Shown here one piece after another: positions 10,048-19,084 of a stretch of 64,000 nucleotides of DNA. The DNA is from Bacteroides stercoris ATCC 43183 (GTDB lineage Bacteria; Bacteroidota; Bacteroidia; Bacteroidales; Bacteroidaceae): contig NZ_CP102262.1 in NCBI RefSeq assembly GCF_025147325.1, forward strand, positions 1,674,001 to 1,738,000. Reading direction: 5' to 3'. Each line of letters opens with the position of its first letter. Within the stretch, counting starts at the first letter, position 1. A model generated the notes under the pieces. That model had not been told where the DNA came from, did no database searches, and saw only the letters and a list, made by a program, of their open reading frames with translations. Made by a program: the position numbers and the translations under genes.

Positions 10048-10812
10048 TTATTCCTCTGTAAGTGTTTCTTCTTCAGTATTAGTTTCAGTTTCAATGTTTT
10101 CTTCGACACTGACATTGAAATAAGCTTCCAATTCTTTTTCGGCTGAATTGTTTTCGTTCTGTATATCACGGATAATGACTCCGTGTTCCAACAGGGCGAT
10201 GCGCGGACATACATCTACCGTATGATTGAGGTTGTGGCTGGAAATGATGACGGTTGCTTTGTGTTCCTCGTTATATTTTTTCAGCAGTTGTTTAATGATG
10301 GACTGCGAACTGGGGTCGAGGAAGTTGAAAGGTTCGTCAAGTATCAGTAGTTGCGGATGATGCAGCATGGCGGAGATGATGCCTATCTTTTGCTTGTTTC
10401 CGGCGGAGAAGTTGCGTATGAATTTCTTTTGTCCCATGACTTCACCGTTCATGAAACGCTCGAAAGGAGCGATGCGTCCGTCTACTTCTTCTTTTTTAAG
10501 TCCGTACATCTTGCCGATGAAGTAGAAGTATTCCTCCGGCGTAAGATAGTCTATCAGGAAACCGTCGTCTATGAAAGCGCCGGTAAAGTTTTTCCAGTCT
10601 TCGCTTTTGCATACGTCTATATCATTGATGGTGACCTTTCCGCGGTCGGCTTGCAGCAAATCCAATATCAGCCGGAAAAGGGTGGTCTTTCCGGCTCCGT
10701 TGTTTCCTACCAAGCCCAGCATATCACCTTGATTGATGAGGTAGTTGTCGATATTTACGGCGGTCTTTTCGCCGAACTTCTTTTGCAAATTACTTATCTG
10801 AATCATAGCCAT
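10048..10812 (-). CDS. ABC transporter ATP-binding protein
   Basis: The 254-residue nucleotide-binding subunit has Walker A GNNGAGKTT (about residues 36-44), Walker B LLILDEPFNFLD and an H-loop in VIISSHNL. The signature motif is FSAGNKQK, not LSGGQ, a variant seen in the bacteriocin/gliding type of ABC exporter. A strongly acidic tail of about 25 residues (ETETNTEEETLTEE) follows the core. The gene lies directly downstream of the DUF5687 membrane protein gene, so the two probably form one exporter. The substrate is unknown. Confidence 0.93.
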   Translation of the reverse strand: MAMIQISNLQKKFGEKTAVNIDNYLINQGDMLGLVGNNGAGKTTLFRLILDLLQADRGKVTINDIDVCKSEDWKNFTGAFIDDGFLIDYLTPEEYFYFIGKMYGLKKEEVDGRIAPFERFMNGEVMGQKKFIRNFSAGNKQKIGIISAMLHHPQLLILDEPFNFLDPSSQSIIKQLLKKYNEEHKATVIISSHNLNHTVDVCPRIALLEHGVIIRDIQNENNSAEKELEAYFNVSVEENIETETNTEEETLTEE

Positions 10813-10831
10813 AAATCTTAAATTGTAAATC

Positions 10832-12319
10832 TTACTGTCTGCTGTCTCTAAATCCTTCCATGTTCTTATAGCGCCGCTTCATAAAGCGGTGGTATACATT
10901 CTTCAGCCAGAAGCGGGATGTCAATATAAAACCCGCACCGATGGCAATCAATATCCAGGCTGTAACTGTGGGGCCGAAAAAGGTTGTCAGCATAAAATTC
11001 ATAAGCAGAGGTACGCCGAATGCCGCTCCGGAAATCAGATTCTGCAATCCGGTTCCCATGTTCTGGCGGTTGGTCATTTTGGCGTTCAAATCCACTGTCC
11101 TGTTATTGTATACGGCCAATTGGAACAGGCAGAAATATACACAGCCTGCAACAAATACAGCCCAACCGATGCAACTCAGTACAGCCAGTTTGCCGGTTGC
11201 CATAGCCGGTATCATCAGGAACAGGGGGATGAGTATGGCGATGCTGTACAGAATATATTTGGCACGCAGCAGTGTGTAGATGGACTCCTTGCGGCTCATC
11301 AGCCCGTCGATGTAGTTGCCTTCGTAACTCATCAGGCTTGATAAAAACAGAATGCCGAAAATCACAAAGTTGTAAACCAGGATAAAGCTTTTCATACCTT
11401 GTCCGTCGTATGCTTCGGTGAAGCTCAGAATGCAGGTAAATGAAATCACTACCAGGAATACTGTGCGCAGGGCTGTCTTGCAGACTTTATTGCGCAATAA
11501 CATTTTCAGTTCCAGCCGCATGTATTCGCCAATCTCTCCGTAGCGGTCCAAAAATTTGTATTCGGATACATGCTTTACCTTGGTGTCTTCTACTTTATTG
11601 ATTTCGTTATAAATCAATTTTATCATCACTCTGCGATTGATGAACCACAGCACTACGATAGCTGCAAATACTCCGGTGAAGGTGAGAAGATGTCCGAGGA
11701 TAAAGCCTTCTCCTAAGTCGACGGACCAGTCGAATAGCGGACTGTTGTCCGGTACTAACATTCCGGCAGCGATACTCCCGTATGCCAGTATAGGCAGGAT
11801 TATCCACCAGACGCGTTCGTTCATCAATGTCCGGCATAGCAGGAACCAGTAATTGTTGAGCACCATCAATAACCATATTCCGATACTATAGGTCAGTACA
11901 CCCGTTATGCCGTAAAATCTGGTGATGCTGATGATGGCGAACGGAACGAAGAAGAACAGCCATATCAGGTTGAAGCCGTTCAATCCGGAACGTATCAGCA
12001 GGGAGTCGATAAGACGGTTGCGTTTTACCGGTAACAGCAGATAGGGCTTTACCTCTTGGGCAGGCGTTTTCTGAAATGGAAAACGCATCAGGAAATCCAG
12101 GCAGAGGATAAATATGAGCCCGCTGTTCAGGACATGATATGCTTCGGTTGCCCCGTCGTTGAAAGCAAAGGCAAAACTCGTTCCGAAGAATACCAGATAA
12201 CCGGCCCAGAATACAGCCATGAAGTACATCCAGAATTTTCCGAATTTATTCTTCTCGTACATCGGGTTTCGCTTGGCTGCCAACTTTCCGTGCTTGCGTA
12301 ATTCTATAAAGAGGTTCAT
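10832..12319 (-). CDS. DUF5687-type multi-pass membrane protein, ABC permease partner
   Basis: This 495-residue polytopic protein has roughly ten to twelve hydrophobic segments and no signal peptide. Its N-terminus, with LRKHGKLAAKRNPMYEKN before the first membrane span and KPYLLLPVKRN later, matches my memory of the Bacteroidetes family DUF5687. The ATPase gene follows 19 bases downstream, consistent with a two-component exporter. The C-terminal tail (RFMKRRYKNMEGFR) is basic and cytoplasmic. No substrate can be inferred. The family name is from memory, not from a search. Confidence 0.8.
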   Translation of the reverse strand: MNLFIELRKHGKLAAKRNPMYEKNKFGKFWMYFMAVFWAGYLVFFGTSFAFAFNDGATEAYHVLNSGLIFILCLDFLMRFPFQKTPAQEVKPYLLLPVKRNRLIDSLLIRSGLNGFNLIWLFFFVPFAIISITRFYGITGVLTYSIGIWLLMVLNNYWFLLCRTLMNERVWWIILPILAYGSIAAGMLVPDNSPLFDWSVDLGEGFILGHLLTFTGVFAAIVVLWFINRRVMIKLIYNEINKVEDTKVKHVSEYKFLDRYGEIGEYMRLELKMLLRNKVCKTALRTVFLVVISFTCILSFTEAYDGQGMKSFILVYNFVIFGILFLSSLMSYEGNYIDGLMSRKESIYTLLRAKYILYSIAILIPLFLMIPAMATGKLAVLSCIGWAVFVAGCVYFCLFQLAVYNNRTVDLNAKMTNRQNMGTGLQNLISGAAFGVPLLMNFMLTTFFGPTVTAWILIAIGAGFILTSRFWLKNVYHRFMKRRYKNMEGFRDSRQ

Positions 12320-12345
12320 AATGGATAGATGGTTAATGTATATGA

Positions 12346-12382
12346 AAAAGGCTGCGCTGCTTCACGAACAACGCAGCCTTTT
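12346..12382 (-). terminator. terminator downstream of the M16 peptidase gene
   Basis: An 11-bp perfect stem (12346-12356 with 12372-12382, core GGCTGCG/CGCAGCC) is followed on the minus strand by a T run. It lies between the M16 peptidase stop and the start of the DUF5687 gene and separates the two minus-strand units. Confidence 0.8.
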
Positions 12383-12438
12383 GAAAACTGTGACTTTGGT
12401 TGTGAGTTGAAAAATCAGACTGCTGATAGTACGGTTTG

Positions 12439-12501
12439 TAAAGAGCTACTTTACGCCTCTAAAGGTCAACTCTGCAACGCTAAAGGTCTACTTTACGACT
12501 C
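12439..12501. repeat. three tandem 21-bp palindromic units
   Basis: Three exact 21-bp units (12439-12459, 12460-12480, 12481-12501) each begin TAAAG. Units 1 and 3 form a short hairpin TAAAG-5-CTTTA; unit 2 is degenerate. The array lies between the M16 peptidase stop (12516) and its terminator, so it would be transcribed as a 3' UTR. Confidence 0.7.
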
Positions 12502-12515
12502 CTGATGCAGACCCC

Positions 12516-15338
12516 CTATTTCTTTTCGGGGCTGATCATTGAAACGGTGATTTGGTTCTTCTGCTTCAGGAGTTCGTTGGCAAATTTCTGGATATCTTTT
12601 GCTGTGATTCCATTGACAATCTGCTCGTAATCCTTTATCGGATTGATACCGGTATAGAGATATTCGTCTATGCTGTTCAGCCAGTAACCGTTTTCTTTCA
12701 GATTTTCGTTATGTTTCTTCAGCATGTACTCTTTCACTTTGTTCAGGCTGGCTTCATCGGGACCGTTTTTGGCGAAAGCTTCCGCTTCGGCATAGATAAT
12801 CTTCATCAGCTTGTCCTGCTTGTCGGGAGCTGTATTGAAGAAGATTTGCAGAACGGCTCTTTCCGTAGGATATTTAACAAGTTGTCCCATAGGATATACA
12901 CCATAAGTACCACCTTCATCTTCACGTACTTTCTCCGTATAGATTAAGTTCAGGAGCTGGTCGGTCATACTCATGAGAATATCGTTGCGGAGCGTGTATG
13001 CGCAAGTACCGCTGTAAGAGATGAAGTTATTAACCTTCGGAGTCTCTTGCTGACGGATAAACTCGTTCTTATAGATTCCTTTGCGCATTTCGATGTGGTT
13101 GTCCTTGAATGTTTCTTTGCGGTTGATAGAGGGTAATGCACCCAGATAAGATTCAATCAGAGGTTTCACGGCTTCCACATCGACGTTTCCTACTAAAATA
13201 AAGGTAAAGTCGCTGGCGTCTTTGAAACGGTCCTGATACATGGAAAGAATCTTGTCATAATCCATCTTGTCTACCATGTCGGCTTTCATTCTCAGAGTTC
13301 TGGGGTGCTTCATGTAAAGAGTGGACGTGATGGAGTCGCTGAACGAAGAATTCGGGTTCAGGTCCATGTTCTGCAATTCGGCCTTGCTGCGGTTTTTATA
13401 AGATGCAAAAGCATTGTCGTCACGTCTTGGAGCTGTGAAAGTCAGATAGGTGAGCTGCATCATTGTCTCAAAGTCTTTGGGTGAGCAACTGCCCGTTACG
13501 GCTTCTGTCTTATCGCCGATTCCGTAGTTTACGGAAGCTTTTTTACCGGCCAGCACTTTTTCCAGTTCAATAGCGCTGAAATTGCCAAGACCGCCTAATG
13601 CTACTGCATCCAATCCGTTGATATTGATGATTTCCGAGTCGGGGAAGAGTGAGCTACCACCCATACTTACACCTTTCATACGAATTTCATCGGCTTTGAA
13701 ATCTGTCTTTTTGATGATAACCTTAACTCCGTTGGACAGTGTCAGCATAGTAGTTCCGAAGATATCGTCTTTCTTTTCAGATACGATTTTACCGCCTTTC
13801 GGGGCTTCTTTCATCAAGGGCTCGTTAGAAACTTTATCTACATACGGAGTAAGTTTCTCTGATTTTACCGCTTTCAGAAGGTTCTTGATAGCGTCCTCTG
13901 TAGGGAGCTTTAAGCCTTCTTTCTCAGGACCGAACAGGGCTACCACCTGGTTGCTGTCTGTCACCATTTGCTGCATCATCTGGTTCAGGGCGGTTACGGG
14001 AATAGCCGGTGCTATCTGGTTGATGATGGTATATTCGTTGGCAATGCCCGGGATAGGTTCGTTGTCGAGGAAGTGACGGACATATTCCTTTACATAGCTT
14101 TCATTCTTACGCTTGTCGCGTTCCTGGAAAGCCGATTCCAGATGGCGCAGATATTCTGCACGGGCACGGCTGTACTCGGTTTCGGTAAAGCCGAATTGGC
14201 GTGCACGCTCGATTTCGCGGAGAACGGTTGAGATACCGTTTTCAATGGCATCTTCCTTGCAGACTACAATTCCGGTAAAAGCATCCTTGGTCTTGGCCAC
14301 GAAGAAGTCATCGTCATAGGTTGCAGCATAGATATAAGGCGGGTTAGCTGCCTGGAGCAATTCGTTCAGACGTGCATTCAACATGTTGGTAATCAGTGTT
14401 GCTGCATAGTCTTGCATCAGATAACCCACGTTGCTTTTCTCCTCTCTGGGAGTTGTTTCGTGCTTATTGAAGATAAAGGTTTGCACATAAGGCTGTTCCT
14501 TGTCACGTGCAACCAATATGATAGGTTCTTTATTATCGTTTACCGGGTAGTATTCGCGTTTGGCACCATTGGGCTGGGCGGGAATATCTGCAAACATCTT
14601 CTTAATCAGGGCTTCAGTGGCATCTACGTCAACGTCACCTACCACCATGATACCTTGTAAGTCGGGACGGTACCATTTTTCATAGTAGTCTCGTAAAGTC
14701 TGAGGCTTGAAGTTCATTACAACGTCCATAGTTCCGATAGGGAAGCAGTTGGCGTATTTTGTTCCGGCAAACATGGCGGGAAGCATTTTCTCCTGAAAAC
14801 GTTGCATGGCACTCATGCGGGTACGCCATTCTTCATTGATAACGCCGCGTTCCTTGTCTATTTCTTTGGGATCCAGAATAAGGTCGTTGCTCCAGTCGTG
14901 AAGAATCAGCAGACAAGAGTCGATAGCACCCGGAGTATTGACCGGTACATTGGAAATGTTATAAACCGTTTCGTCTATGGACGTGTAGGCATTCAGGTTT
15001 TCACCGAACTTCACGCCGATGCGTTCCAGGTATTGTATCAGGGACTTTCCGGGGAAGTGAGTCGTTCCGTTGAAACACATGTGTTCCAGGAAGTGGGCAA
15101 GACCGCGCTGGTTGTCCTCTTCTTGTATGGAGCCTACTTTTTGGGCAATGTAGAAGTCGGCGCGGTTAGCCGGAAGACTGTTTTTACGGATGTAATAGGT
15201 CAACCCGTTGTCCAGCTTACCGATACGTACATCCTGATCGATAGGAATAGGCGGCAGTTGTTGCGCAGATACCTGTTGGAAGTTGCAGCATACGATTAAT
15301 GCGGCAATCCATAAGTTACGTAATAAATGTTTCATCAT
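12516..15338 (-). CDS. M16 family zinc metallopeptidase (pitrilysin type), exported
   Basis: A 940-residue single-chain peptidase with an N-terminal signal peptide (LWIAALIVCCNFQQVSA). The inverted zinc motif is complete: His82-x-x-Glu85-His86 in HFLEHMCFNGT, with Glu163 exactly 77 residues after His86, the pitrilysin HxxEH-x76-E spacing. Four M16-like domains can be inferred, an active N-terminal pair and an inactive C-terminal pair. The family cleaves peptides within a closed chamber, here in the periplasm or envelope. It is the last gene of a minus-strand group with miaA, a lipid-kinase-like gene and kdsA, 73 bases after kdsA. The start could be the first or second Met. Confidence 0.93.
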   Translation of the reverse strand: MMKHLLRNLWIAALIVCCNFQQVSAQQLPPIPIDQDVRIGKLDNGLTYYIRKNSLPANRADFYIAQKVGSIQEEDNQRGLAHFLEHMCFNGTTHFPGKSLIQYLERIGVKFGENLNAYTSIDETVYNISNVPVNTPGAIDSCLLILHDWSNDLILDPKEIDKERGVINEEWRTRMSAMQRFQEKMLPAMFAGTKYANCFPIGTMDVVMNFKPQTLRDYYEKWYRPDLQGIMVVGDVDVDATEALIKKMFADIPAQPNGAKREYYPVNDNKEPIILVARDKEQPYVQTFIFNKHETTPREEKSNVGYLMQDYAATLITNMLNARLNELLQAANPPYIYAATYDDDFFVAKTKDAFTGIVVCKEDAIENGISTVLREIERARQFGFTETEYSRARAEYLRHLESAFQERDKRKNESYVKEYVRHFLDNEPIPGIANEYTIINQIAPAIPVTALNQMMQQMVTDSNQVVALFGPEKEGLKLPTEDAIKNLLKAVKSEKLTPYVDKVSNEPLMKEAPKGGKIVSEKKDDIFGTTMLTLSNGVKVIIKKTDFKADEIRMKGVSMGGSSLFPDSEIININGLDAVALGGLGNFSAIELEKVLAGKKASVNYGIGDKTEAVTGSCSPKDFETMMQLTYLTFTAPRRDDNAFASYKNRSKAELQNMDLNPNSSFSDSITSTLYMKHPRTLRMKADMVDKMDYDKILSMYQDRFKDASDFTFILVGNVDVEAVKPLIESYLGALPSINRKETFKDNHIEMRKGIYKNEFIRQQETPKVNNFISYSGTCAYTLRNDILMSMTDQLLNLIYTEKVREDEGGTYGVYPMGQLVKYPTERAVLQIFFNTAPDKQDKLMKIIYAEAEAFAKNGPDEASLNKVKEYMLKKHNENLKENGYWLNSIDEYLYTGINPIKDYEQIVNGITAKDIQKFANELLKQKNQITVSMISPEKK

Positions 15339-15411
15339 TATTTGATTTTAAAATGTTTTTGCCTTATCTGTCGAAGTGATAAATAATAAATCACAAAAGA
15401 GTCTTGTTTTT

Positions 15412-16212
15412 TTATTTGATTGCTTCCCGGATGCGTACTAATCTGGTTAAAAGTCCTTCCAGTAAATCTAGTTTCAGCATATTGGCACCGTCACTTTTGG
15501 CTACGGCGGGATTTTCGTGTGTTTCGATGAACAAACCGTCTGCGCCTACTGCGATGCCTGCCTTTGCTATGGTTTCAATCAGCTGAGGCATACCGCCTGT
15601 AACGCCGCTGGTTTGGTTGGGTTGTTGCAGGGAGTGGGTGACGTCCAGTATGACGGGGAAGCCGAAGGTTTGCATTTCCGGTATTCCGCGATAGTCTACT
15701 ACGAGGTCTTGATAGCCGAAGGTTGTCCCGCGTTCGGTAATCATCACGTTCTTATTGCCGGCTTCCACCACCTTGTCTGCAGCGAATTGCATGGCAAGCG
15801 GAGAGAGGAACTGTCCTTTCTTTATATTGACGGTCTTGCCGGTCTTGGCTGCGGCTACCAGCAGGTCGGTTTGTCTGCAAAGGAAAGCAGGGATTTGCAG
15901 AATATCTACATATTCGGCTGCCATGGCAGCTTCTTCGGCGGCATGGATGTCTGTTACGGTGGGTACTCCGAATGTGTCGTGCACTTTTTTTAGGATTTTC
16001 AGGGCTTTTTCATCACCTATACCCATGAAAGAGTCCAGACGCGAGCGGTTGGCTTTACGGTACGAGCCTTTGAATACGTAAGGAATCTGCAGTTTGTCGG
16101 TAATAGCTACTACGCGTTCGGCAATGCGCATTGCCATATCTTCTCCTTCAATAACACAAGGACCTGCCAGCAGAAAGAAGTTTCCGGCAGGATTATTTAT
16201 CAGTTCAATCAT
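15412..16212 (-). CDS. kdsA: KDO 8-phosphate synthase, metal-dependent class
   Basis: The 266-residue enzyme condenses phosphoenolpyruvate with arabinose 5-phosphate to give 3-deoxy-D-manno-octulosonate 8-phosphate for lipopolysaccharide. It has the family stretches ANRSRLDSFMGIG, QIPAFLCRQTDLL, KKGQFLSP and ITERGTTFGY. Cys19, His193, Glu230 and Asp241 match the Aquifex metal ligands Cys11, His185, Glu222 and Asp233 with a constant offset of eight, so this is the divalent-metal-dependent form and not the E. coli form, which has Asn in place of Cys. It is full length and cytoplasmic, within a minus-strand operon-like group. Confidence 0.98.
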   Translation of the reverse strand: MIELINNPAGNFFLLAGPCVIEGEDMAMRIAERVVAITDKLQIPYVFKGSYRKANRSRLDSFMGIGDEKALKILKKVHDTFGVPTVTDIHAAEEAAMAAEYVDILQIPAFLCRQTDLLVAAAKTGKTVNIKKGQFLSPLAMQFAADKVVEAGNKNVMITERGTTFGYQDLVVDYRGIPEMQTFGFPVILDVTHSLQQPNQTSGVTGGMPQLIETIAKAGIAVGADGLFIETHENPAVAKSDGANMLKLDLLEGLLTRLVRIREAIK

Positions 16213-16264
16213 ACGTTTTTTTGAATTATGAGTTATGGATTACGAGCTATGAAAAGTTCATATC

Positions 16265-17191
16265 TCAGTTGGGTATAATCAATGTTATCGCTTCGTGCAG
16301 CACACCGATGTCCAATGGAAAATGCCGGTCGAGGATACGTCCGTCCAAATCGACGGAAGCATTTTGTGCACGTAATACCTTTATCTTTTGGGTACGGTAG
16401 GGTTTTACCACTTTATGGTTTAGAATCCGTCCTTCCATCAACATCCATATTCCCGAAAAGAGTTGCAACAGTTCGGGGCGGTAGATAACCGATACATCCA
16501 GCCAGCCATTGTAAGGTACTGCACTGGGTGCCTGTCCGTATCCCCATGCACTGCCTATGCACACCGTCATAATGCGCCCGCGTATATGCTCGCCGTTTAT
16601 TTTAAGGTGCATACGATATAACTTCCGCTCAAAAATCAAGGAGATGAATGCCATAAAATAAGAAAGGAACTTTACCCCCCAGAAGCGCTTGCATTGGTCG
16701 GTGATTTTTACAATGCGGGCTCCAAGACCGATATTGATGGCATTCAGGAAATAGCGGGTCATGTGTTTTTGGCCGTCATAGTAATAACATGTGCCGACAT
16801 CTATTTTACGGCGACGGTTATTTATGATACAATCTACGGCTTCCTTGTATTCCGAACTCATTTCCCAATATTTGGCAAAGTCATTGCCGATGCCATTGGG
16901 GATAATGCCGATAGCGATGTTCTCTTTATCTTCCGCGTTGGAAAGCATTATGCCGTTGATTGCATCGTTCAGTGCACCGTCACCTCCTACAACGACAATG
17001 GTGCGGTAACCGTTGTTGGCAAGTATGCCTGCCAGACGTTCTACGGAGCCGAACCCTTCGGACTGCACATAATCGTAAGACACGCCTTTGCTGTCCATAT
17101 ATGCTTTAATCTCTTTCCACCGTTTCTGCACTTTGCGCGTTCCGGCTTTGGGGTTATAGATTACGCCCCATTTATCGGGTTCTACACTCAT
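16265..17191 (-). CDS. diacylglycerol kinase / lipid kinase family protein
   Basis: This 308-residue cytoplasmic protein is in the YegS/DgkB-like kinase superfamily. The N-terminal NPKAGT phosphate-binding motif, VVVGGDGALNDAINGI and IIPNGIGNDFA together define the DAGK catalytic domain; the remainder is the beta-sandwich second domain. I chose the ATG at 17191, giving MSVEPDKWGVIYNPKAG, because the upstream in-frame extension overlaps miaA and does not look like the family. Members phosphorylate diacylglycerol, sphingoid bases or related lipids using ATP. Bacteroides make sphingolipids, so a sphingosine-kinase-like role is possible, but the sequence does not decide it. Confidence 0.9.
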   Translation of the reverse strand: MSVEPDKWGVIYNPKAGTRKVQKRWKEIKAYMDSKGVSYDYVQSEGFGSVERLAGILANNGYRTIVVVGGDGALNDAINGIMLSNAEDKENIAIGIIPNGIGNDFAKYWEMSSEYKEAVDCIINNRRRKIDVGTCYYYDGQKHMTRYFLNAINIGLGARIVKITDQCKRFWGVKFLSYFMAFISLIFERKLYRMHLKINGEHIRGRIMTVCIGSAWGYGQAPSAVPYNGWLDVSVIYRPELLQLFSGIWMLMEGRILNHKVVKPYRTQKIKVLRAQNASVDLDGRILDRHFPLDIGVLHEAITLIIPN

Positions 17192-17262
17192 ATATCCGTT
17201 TCTTTCAATCGGTCCAACATTTTCATAAATCTGCCGCTTAAGCGGTGTTGCCGTCAAAGATA

Positions 17263-18183
17263 CTAAATCTCTTTGAGTTTTGACTTTACAAAAGCTATCT
17301 TTTCTTCCATGGGCCACCGGGCGTCCATCCAATGGATAGTAAAGCCTCGTCTTTCCATCCCCCGGAACCAGGTCATCTGGCGTTTGGCAAATTGGTGGAT
17401 GGCTATTTCCAGTTGGCTGAACATTTCATCATAGGTCAGCTTGCCAATGACGTAAAGTGTCAGATACTTGTATTCCAGTCCGTAGTAAATGAGGTCGTCG
17501 GGACAAATGCCTGAATCTATCAACCGGCGTACTTCATCTACCATTCCTTCGTCCAATCGTTGGCGCAGGCGACGGGTAATTTTCTCACGCCGAAGTTCCC
17601 GGTCTATGTCTACGCCGATGATGAGACTGTTCAGTTGTGGAAATGAGCGCGCGTCTATCGGAGTATGAGCATAATATTCTTCGATTTCAATGGCGCGGAT
17701 GGCCCGTTTCACGGTATCTACATCCGTTGTATTGTGCAGGCTCTTATAGGTTTGCAATATTTCGGTAAGCTCTTCCAGTGATTTATTGGCCAGGCGGTTG
17801 CGCAATTCCGGATTCTCGGGTACAGGCAGTAGTTTGTATCCCTTGAGTACGGATTCCAAATACATTCCCGTTCCGCCGCATACAATGGGCAGGCAGCCTT
17901 TTTGTTTAATGCTTTCATAGGCGGTTAGGAAATCGCGTTGGTATTCAAATACATTGTATTTATATCCCGGGTCGGCTATATCAATAAGGTGGTAAGGTAC
18001 TTGTCTGCCGTTTACAATGTAGTCGGCCAGGTCTTTTCCTGTACCGAGATCCATGCTCCGGTATATTTGCCGGGAGTCGGCACTGATGATTTCCGTATTG
18101 AGTTCTGCTGCCAACGCGGCGGCAAATGGAGTTTTGCCGGATGCTGTAGGGCCTAATATGGCGATTAAATCATAGTCAGGCAT
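17263..18183 (-). CDS. miaA: tRNA dimethylallyltransferase
   Basis: The 306-residue enzyme transfers the dimethylallyl group to N6 of A37 in tRNAs reading UNN codons. The P-loop GPTASGKT occupies residues 11-18, followed by the MiaA segments ISADSRQIYRSMDLGTGK, YHLIDI, VCGGTGMYLESVLKG and, near the C-terminus, FAKRQMTWFRGM. The length is normal for the family. A -7 element (18209-18216 on the minus strand) lies just upstream. It is the first gene of the miaA, lipid kinase, kdsA, M16 peptidase run. Bacteroidetes often carry two miaA copies; this is one of them or the only one. Confidence 0.97.
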   Translation of the reverse strand: MPDYDLIAILGPTASGKTPFAAALAAELNTEIISADSRQIYRSMDLGTGKDLADYIVNGRQVPYHLIDIADPGYKYNVFEYQRDFLTAYESIKQKGCLPIVCGGTGMYLESVLKGYKLLPVPENPELRNRLANKSLEELTEILQTYKSLHNTTDVDTVKRAIRAIEIEEYYAHTPIDARSFPQLNSLIIGVDIDRELRREKITRRLRQRLDEGMVDEVRRLIDSGICPDDLIYYGLEYKYLTLYVIGKLTYDEMFSQLEIAIHQFAKRQMTWFRGMERRGFTIHWMDARWPMEEKIAFVKSKLKEI

Positions 18184-18208
18184 ATACTAAGTATTTGTAA
18201 TTCGTTTA

Positions 18209-18216
18209 CAAAGATA
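18209..18216 (-). promoter_or_regulatory. -7 promoter element for miaA
   Basis: On the minus strand this reads TATCTTTG, an exact match to the Bacteroidetes -7 consensus TAnnTTTG, 26 bases upstream of the miaA ATG. No good -33 TTTG is visible. Confidence 0.6.
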
Positions 18217-18370
18217 ATGCAATTTGCGGGTAGATAAAAAGAACCGGTTCATTTTATTCTGTGAGGATATAATTTCTCTTTACATTTAAAGCGTATATCT
18301 GAAAAAGGAAGTAAAAAAAACGTCCTTCTTCTTAAAAGGTGTTATAAAACATATCTTTTCCTTTGGATAA

Positions 18371-18401
18371 TTTGCAGATTTAGCAAATGTCCGTATCTTT
18401 G
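18371..18401 (+). promoter_or_regulatory. promoter of predicted small RNA
   Basis: TTTG at 18371-18374 and TATCTTTG at 18394-18401 are separated by 19 bases, matching the Bacteroidetes -33/-7 consensus and spacing. The expected transcription start is near 18406. Confidence 0.7.
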
Positions 18402-18405
18402 CAAT

Positions 18406-18470
18406 GTGTTTTTCATAGTATTAGATTTAAGGTTAACAAAGGTTGGAGTACAGCGGTACTCCTTTTTTTT
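18406..18470 (+). ncRNA. predicted small RNA, paralogue of 25321-25390
   Basis: A short transcript of about 65 bases is predicted between a consensus promoter and an intrinsic terminator (stem 18445-18451 with 18456-18462, tetraloop, eight T). No reading frame of note exists. From the -7 box to the start of the terminator stem it matches the minus strand at 25321-25402 at 48 of 53 positions, while the terminator stems are unrelated in sequence. Such a constant body with an exchanged stem suggests a small RNA family rather than chance. Function is unknown. I recall that Bacteroides carry many copies of this AGATTTAAGGTTAA core, but I cannot verify it here. Confidence 0.6.
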
Positions 18471-18687
18471 GCTCTATACTTTCCTTATGCTGTTCTGGAA
18501 AAGACGGAATGAGTGGTATTGGGACAACCTTTGGATGAGGCTGTCAAAGTTACGCTGGATTACAAAGTTCCCGTAACGGCAGCCATCTTTATTGTTCCTT
18601 GCAGAAAAAATGGAATAGACAAACTGTTTTAACAGTTGAAACAGTTATCTTTCCCAAAAAATACGGAATGAACCGCCGCCCCGGTAA

Positions 18688-18876
18688 TATCGGTTTGAAA
18701 GCAGAAAGGATGCTAAAAAGTTCTTGATTATTGAGTGTGCGAGGCAGGTTGTGCGTATTCCTTTTCAAAACGAAGTAGATATTTTCCGTAGCCGTAAAGA
18801 ACGCGGCGGAGAGAAGATGCGCGATTTGAAAGAGGCAGTGACAAATGAATTCATTAGCAATGTAAGCGTAAAATAA
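18688..18876 (+). pseudogene. possible decayed coding fragment
   Basis: A 62-codon open stretch without a start codon ends in TAA at 18874-18876. It reads like a charged, helical protein segment (VVRIPFQNEVDIF, RSRKERGGEKMRDLKEAVTNE). Just upstream, other frames of the same strand also read protein-like (EAVKVTLDYKVPVTAAIF at about 18520) but are broken by stops. I do not recognise the family. A frameshifted relic is the simplest reading, but chance is possible. Confidence 0.25.
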
Positions 18877-18958
18877 CCCAAGCTCAACCGGCAAATAATG
18901 GTACATTTGTCATCACTCGTCACTTTTGACTTCAATTAGCTGATTATATGGGAGTTGT

Positions 18959-19007
18959 ACGGTTATAAGACACCTTATAACCGTGACGACCAAACATCGG
19001 TCGTCAC
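18959..19007. repeat. two adjacent perfect hairpins
   Basis: The first hairpin has an 11-bp stem (18959-18969 with 18974-18984) and a four-base loop. The second has a 9-bp stem (18983-18991 with 18999-19007) and a seven-base loop. The stems are unrelated in sequence, yet the hairpins abut with centres about 23 bases apart. No T run follows, so a terminator role is doubtful. Confidence 0.55.
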
Positions 19008-19084
19008 CGCTTTTGGGCTACATTCCGTTGCTTTTTATTTAGTAATGCATTGATTAACAGCTTTAAAAACGTCTTGTACGTTCC

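Noticed and set aside
17192..17332. N-terminal extension of the lipid-kinase-like protein
   Set aside because: It overlaps the miaA coding end and adds no family-like sequence before MSVEPDKWG.
18589..18906. A minus-strand frame of 105 codons in the 18.2-19.6 kb interval
   Set aside because: It has no ribosome binding site, no recognisable motif and a composition like an antisense shadow of the decayed plus-strand fragment.
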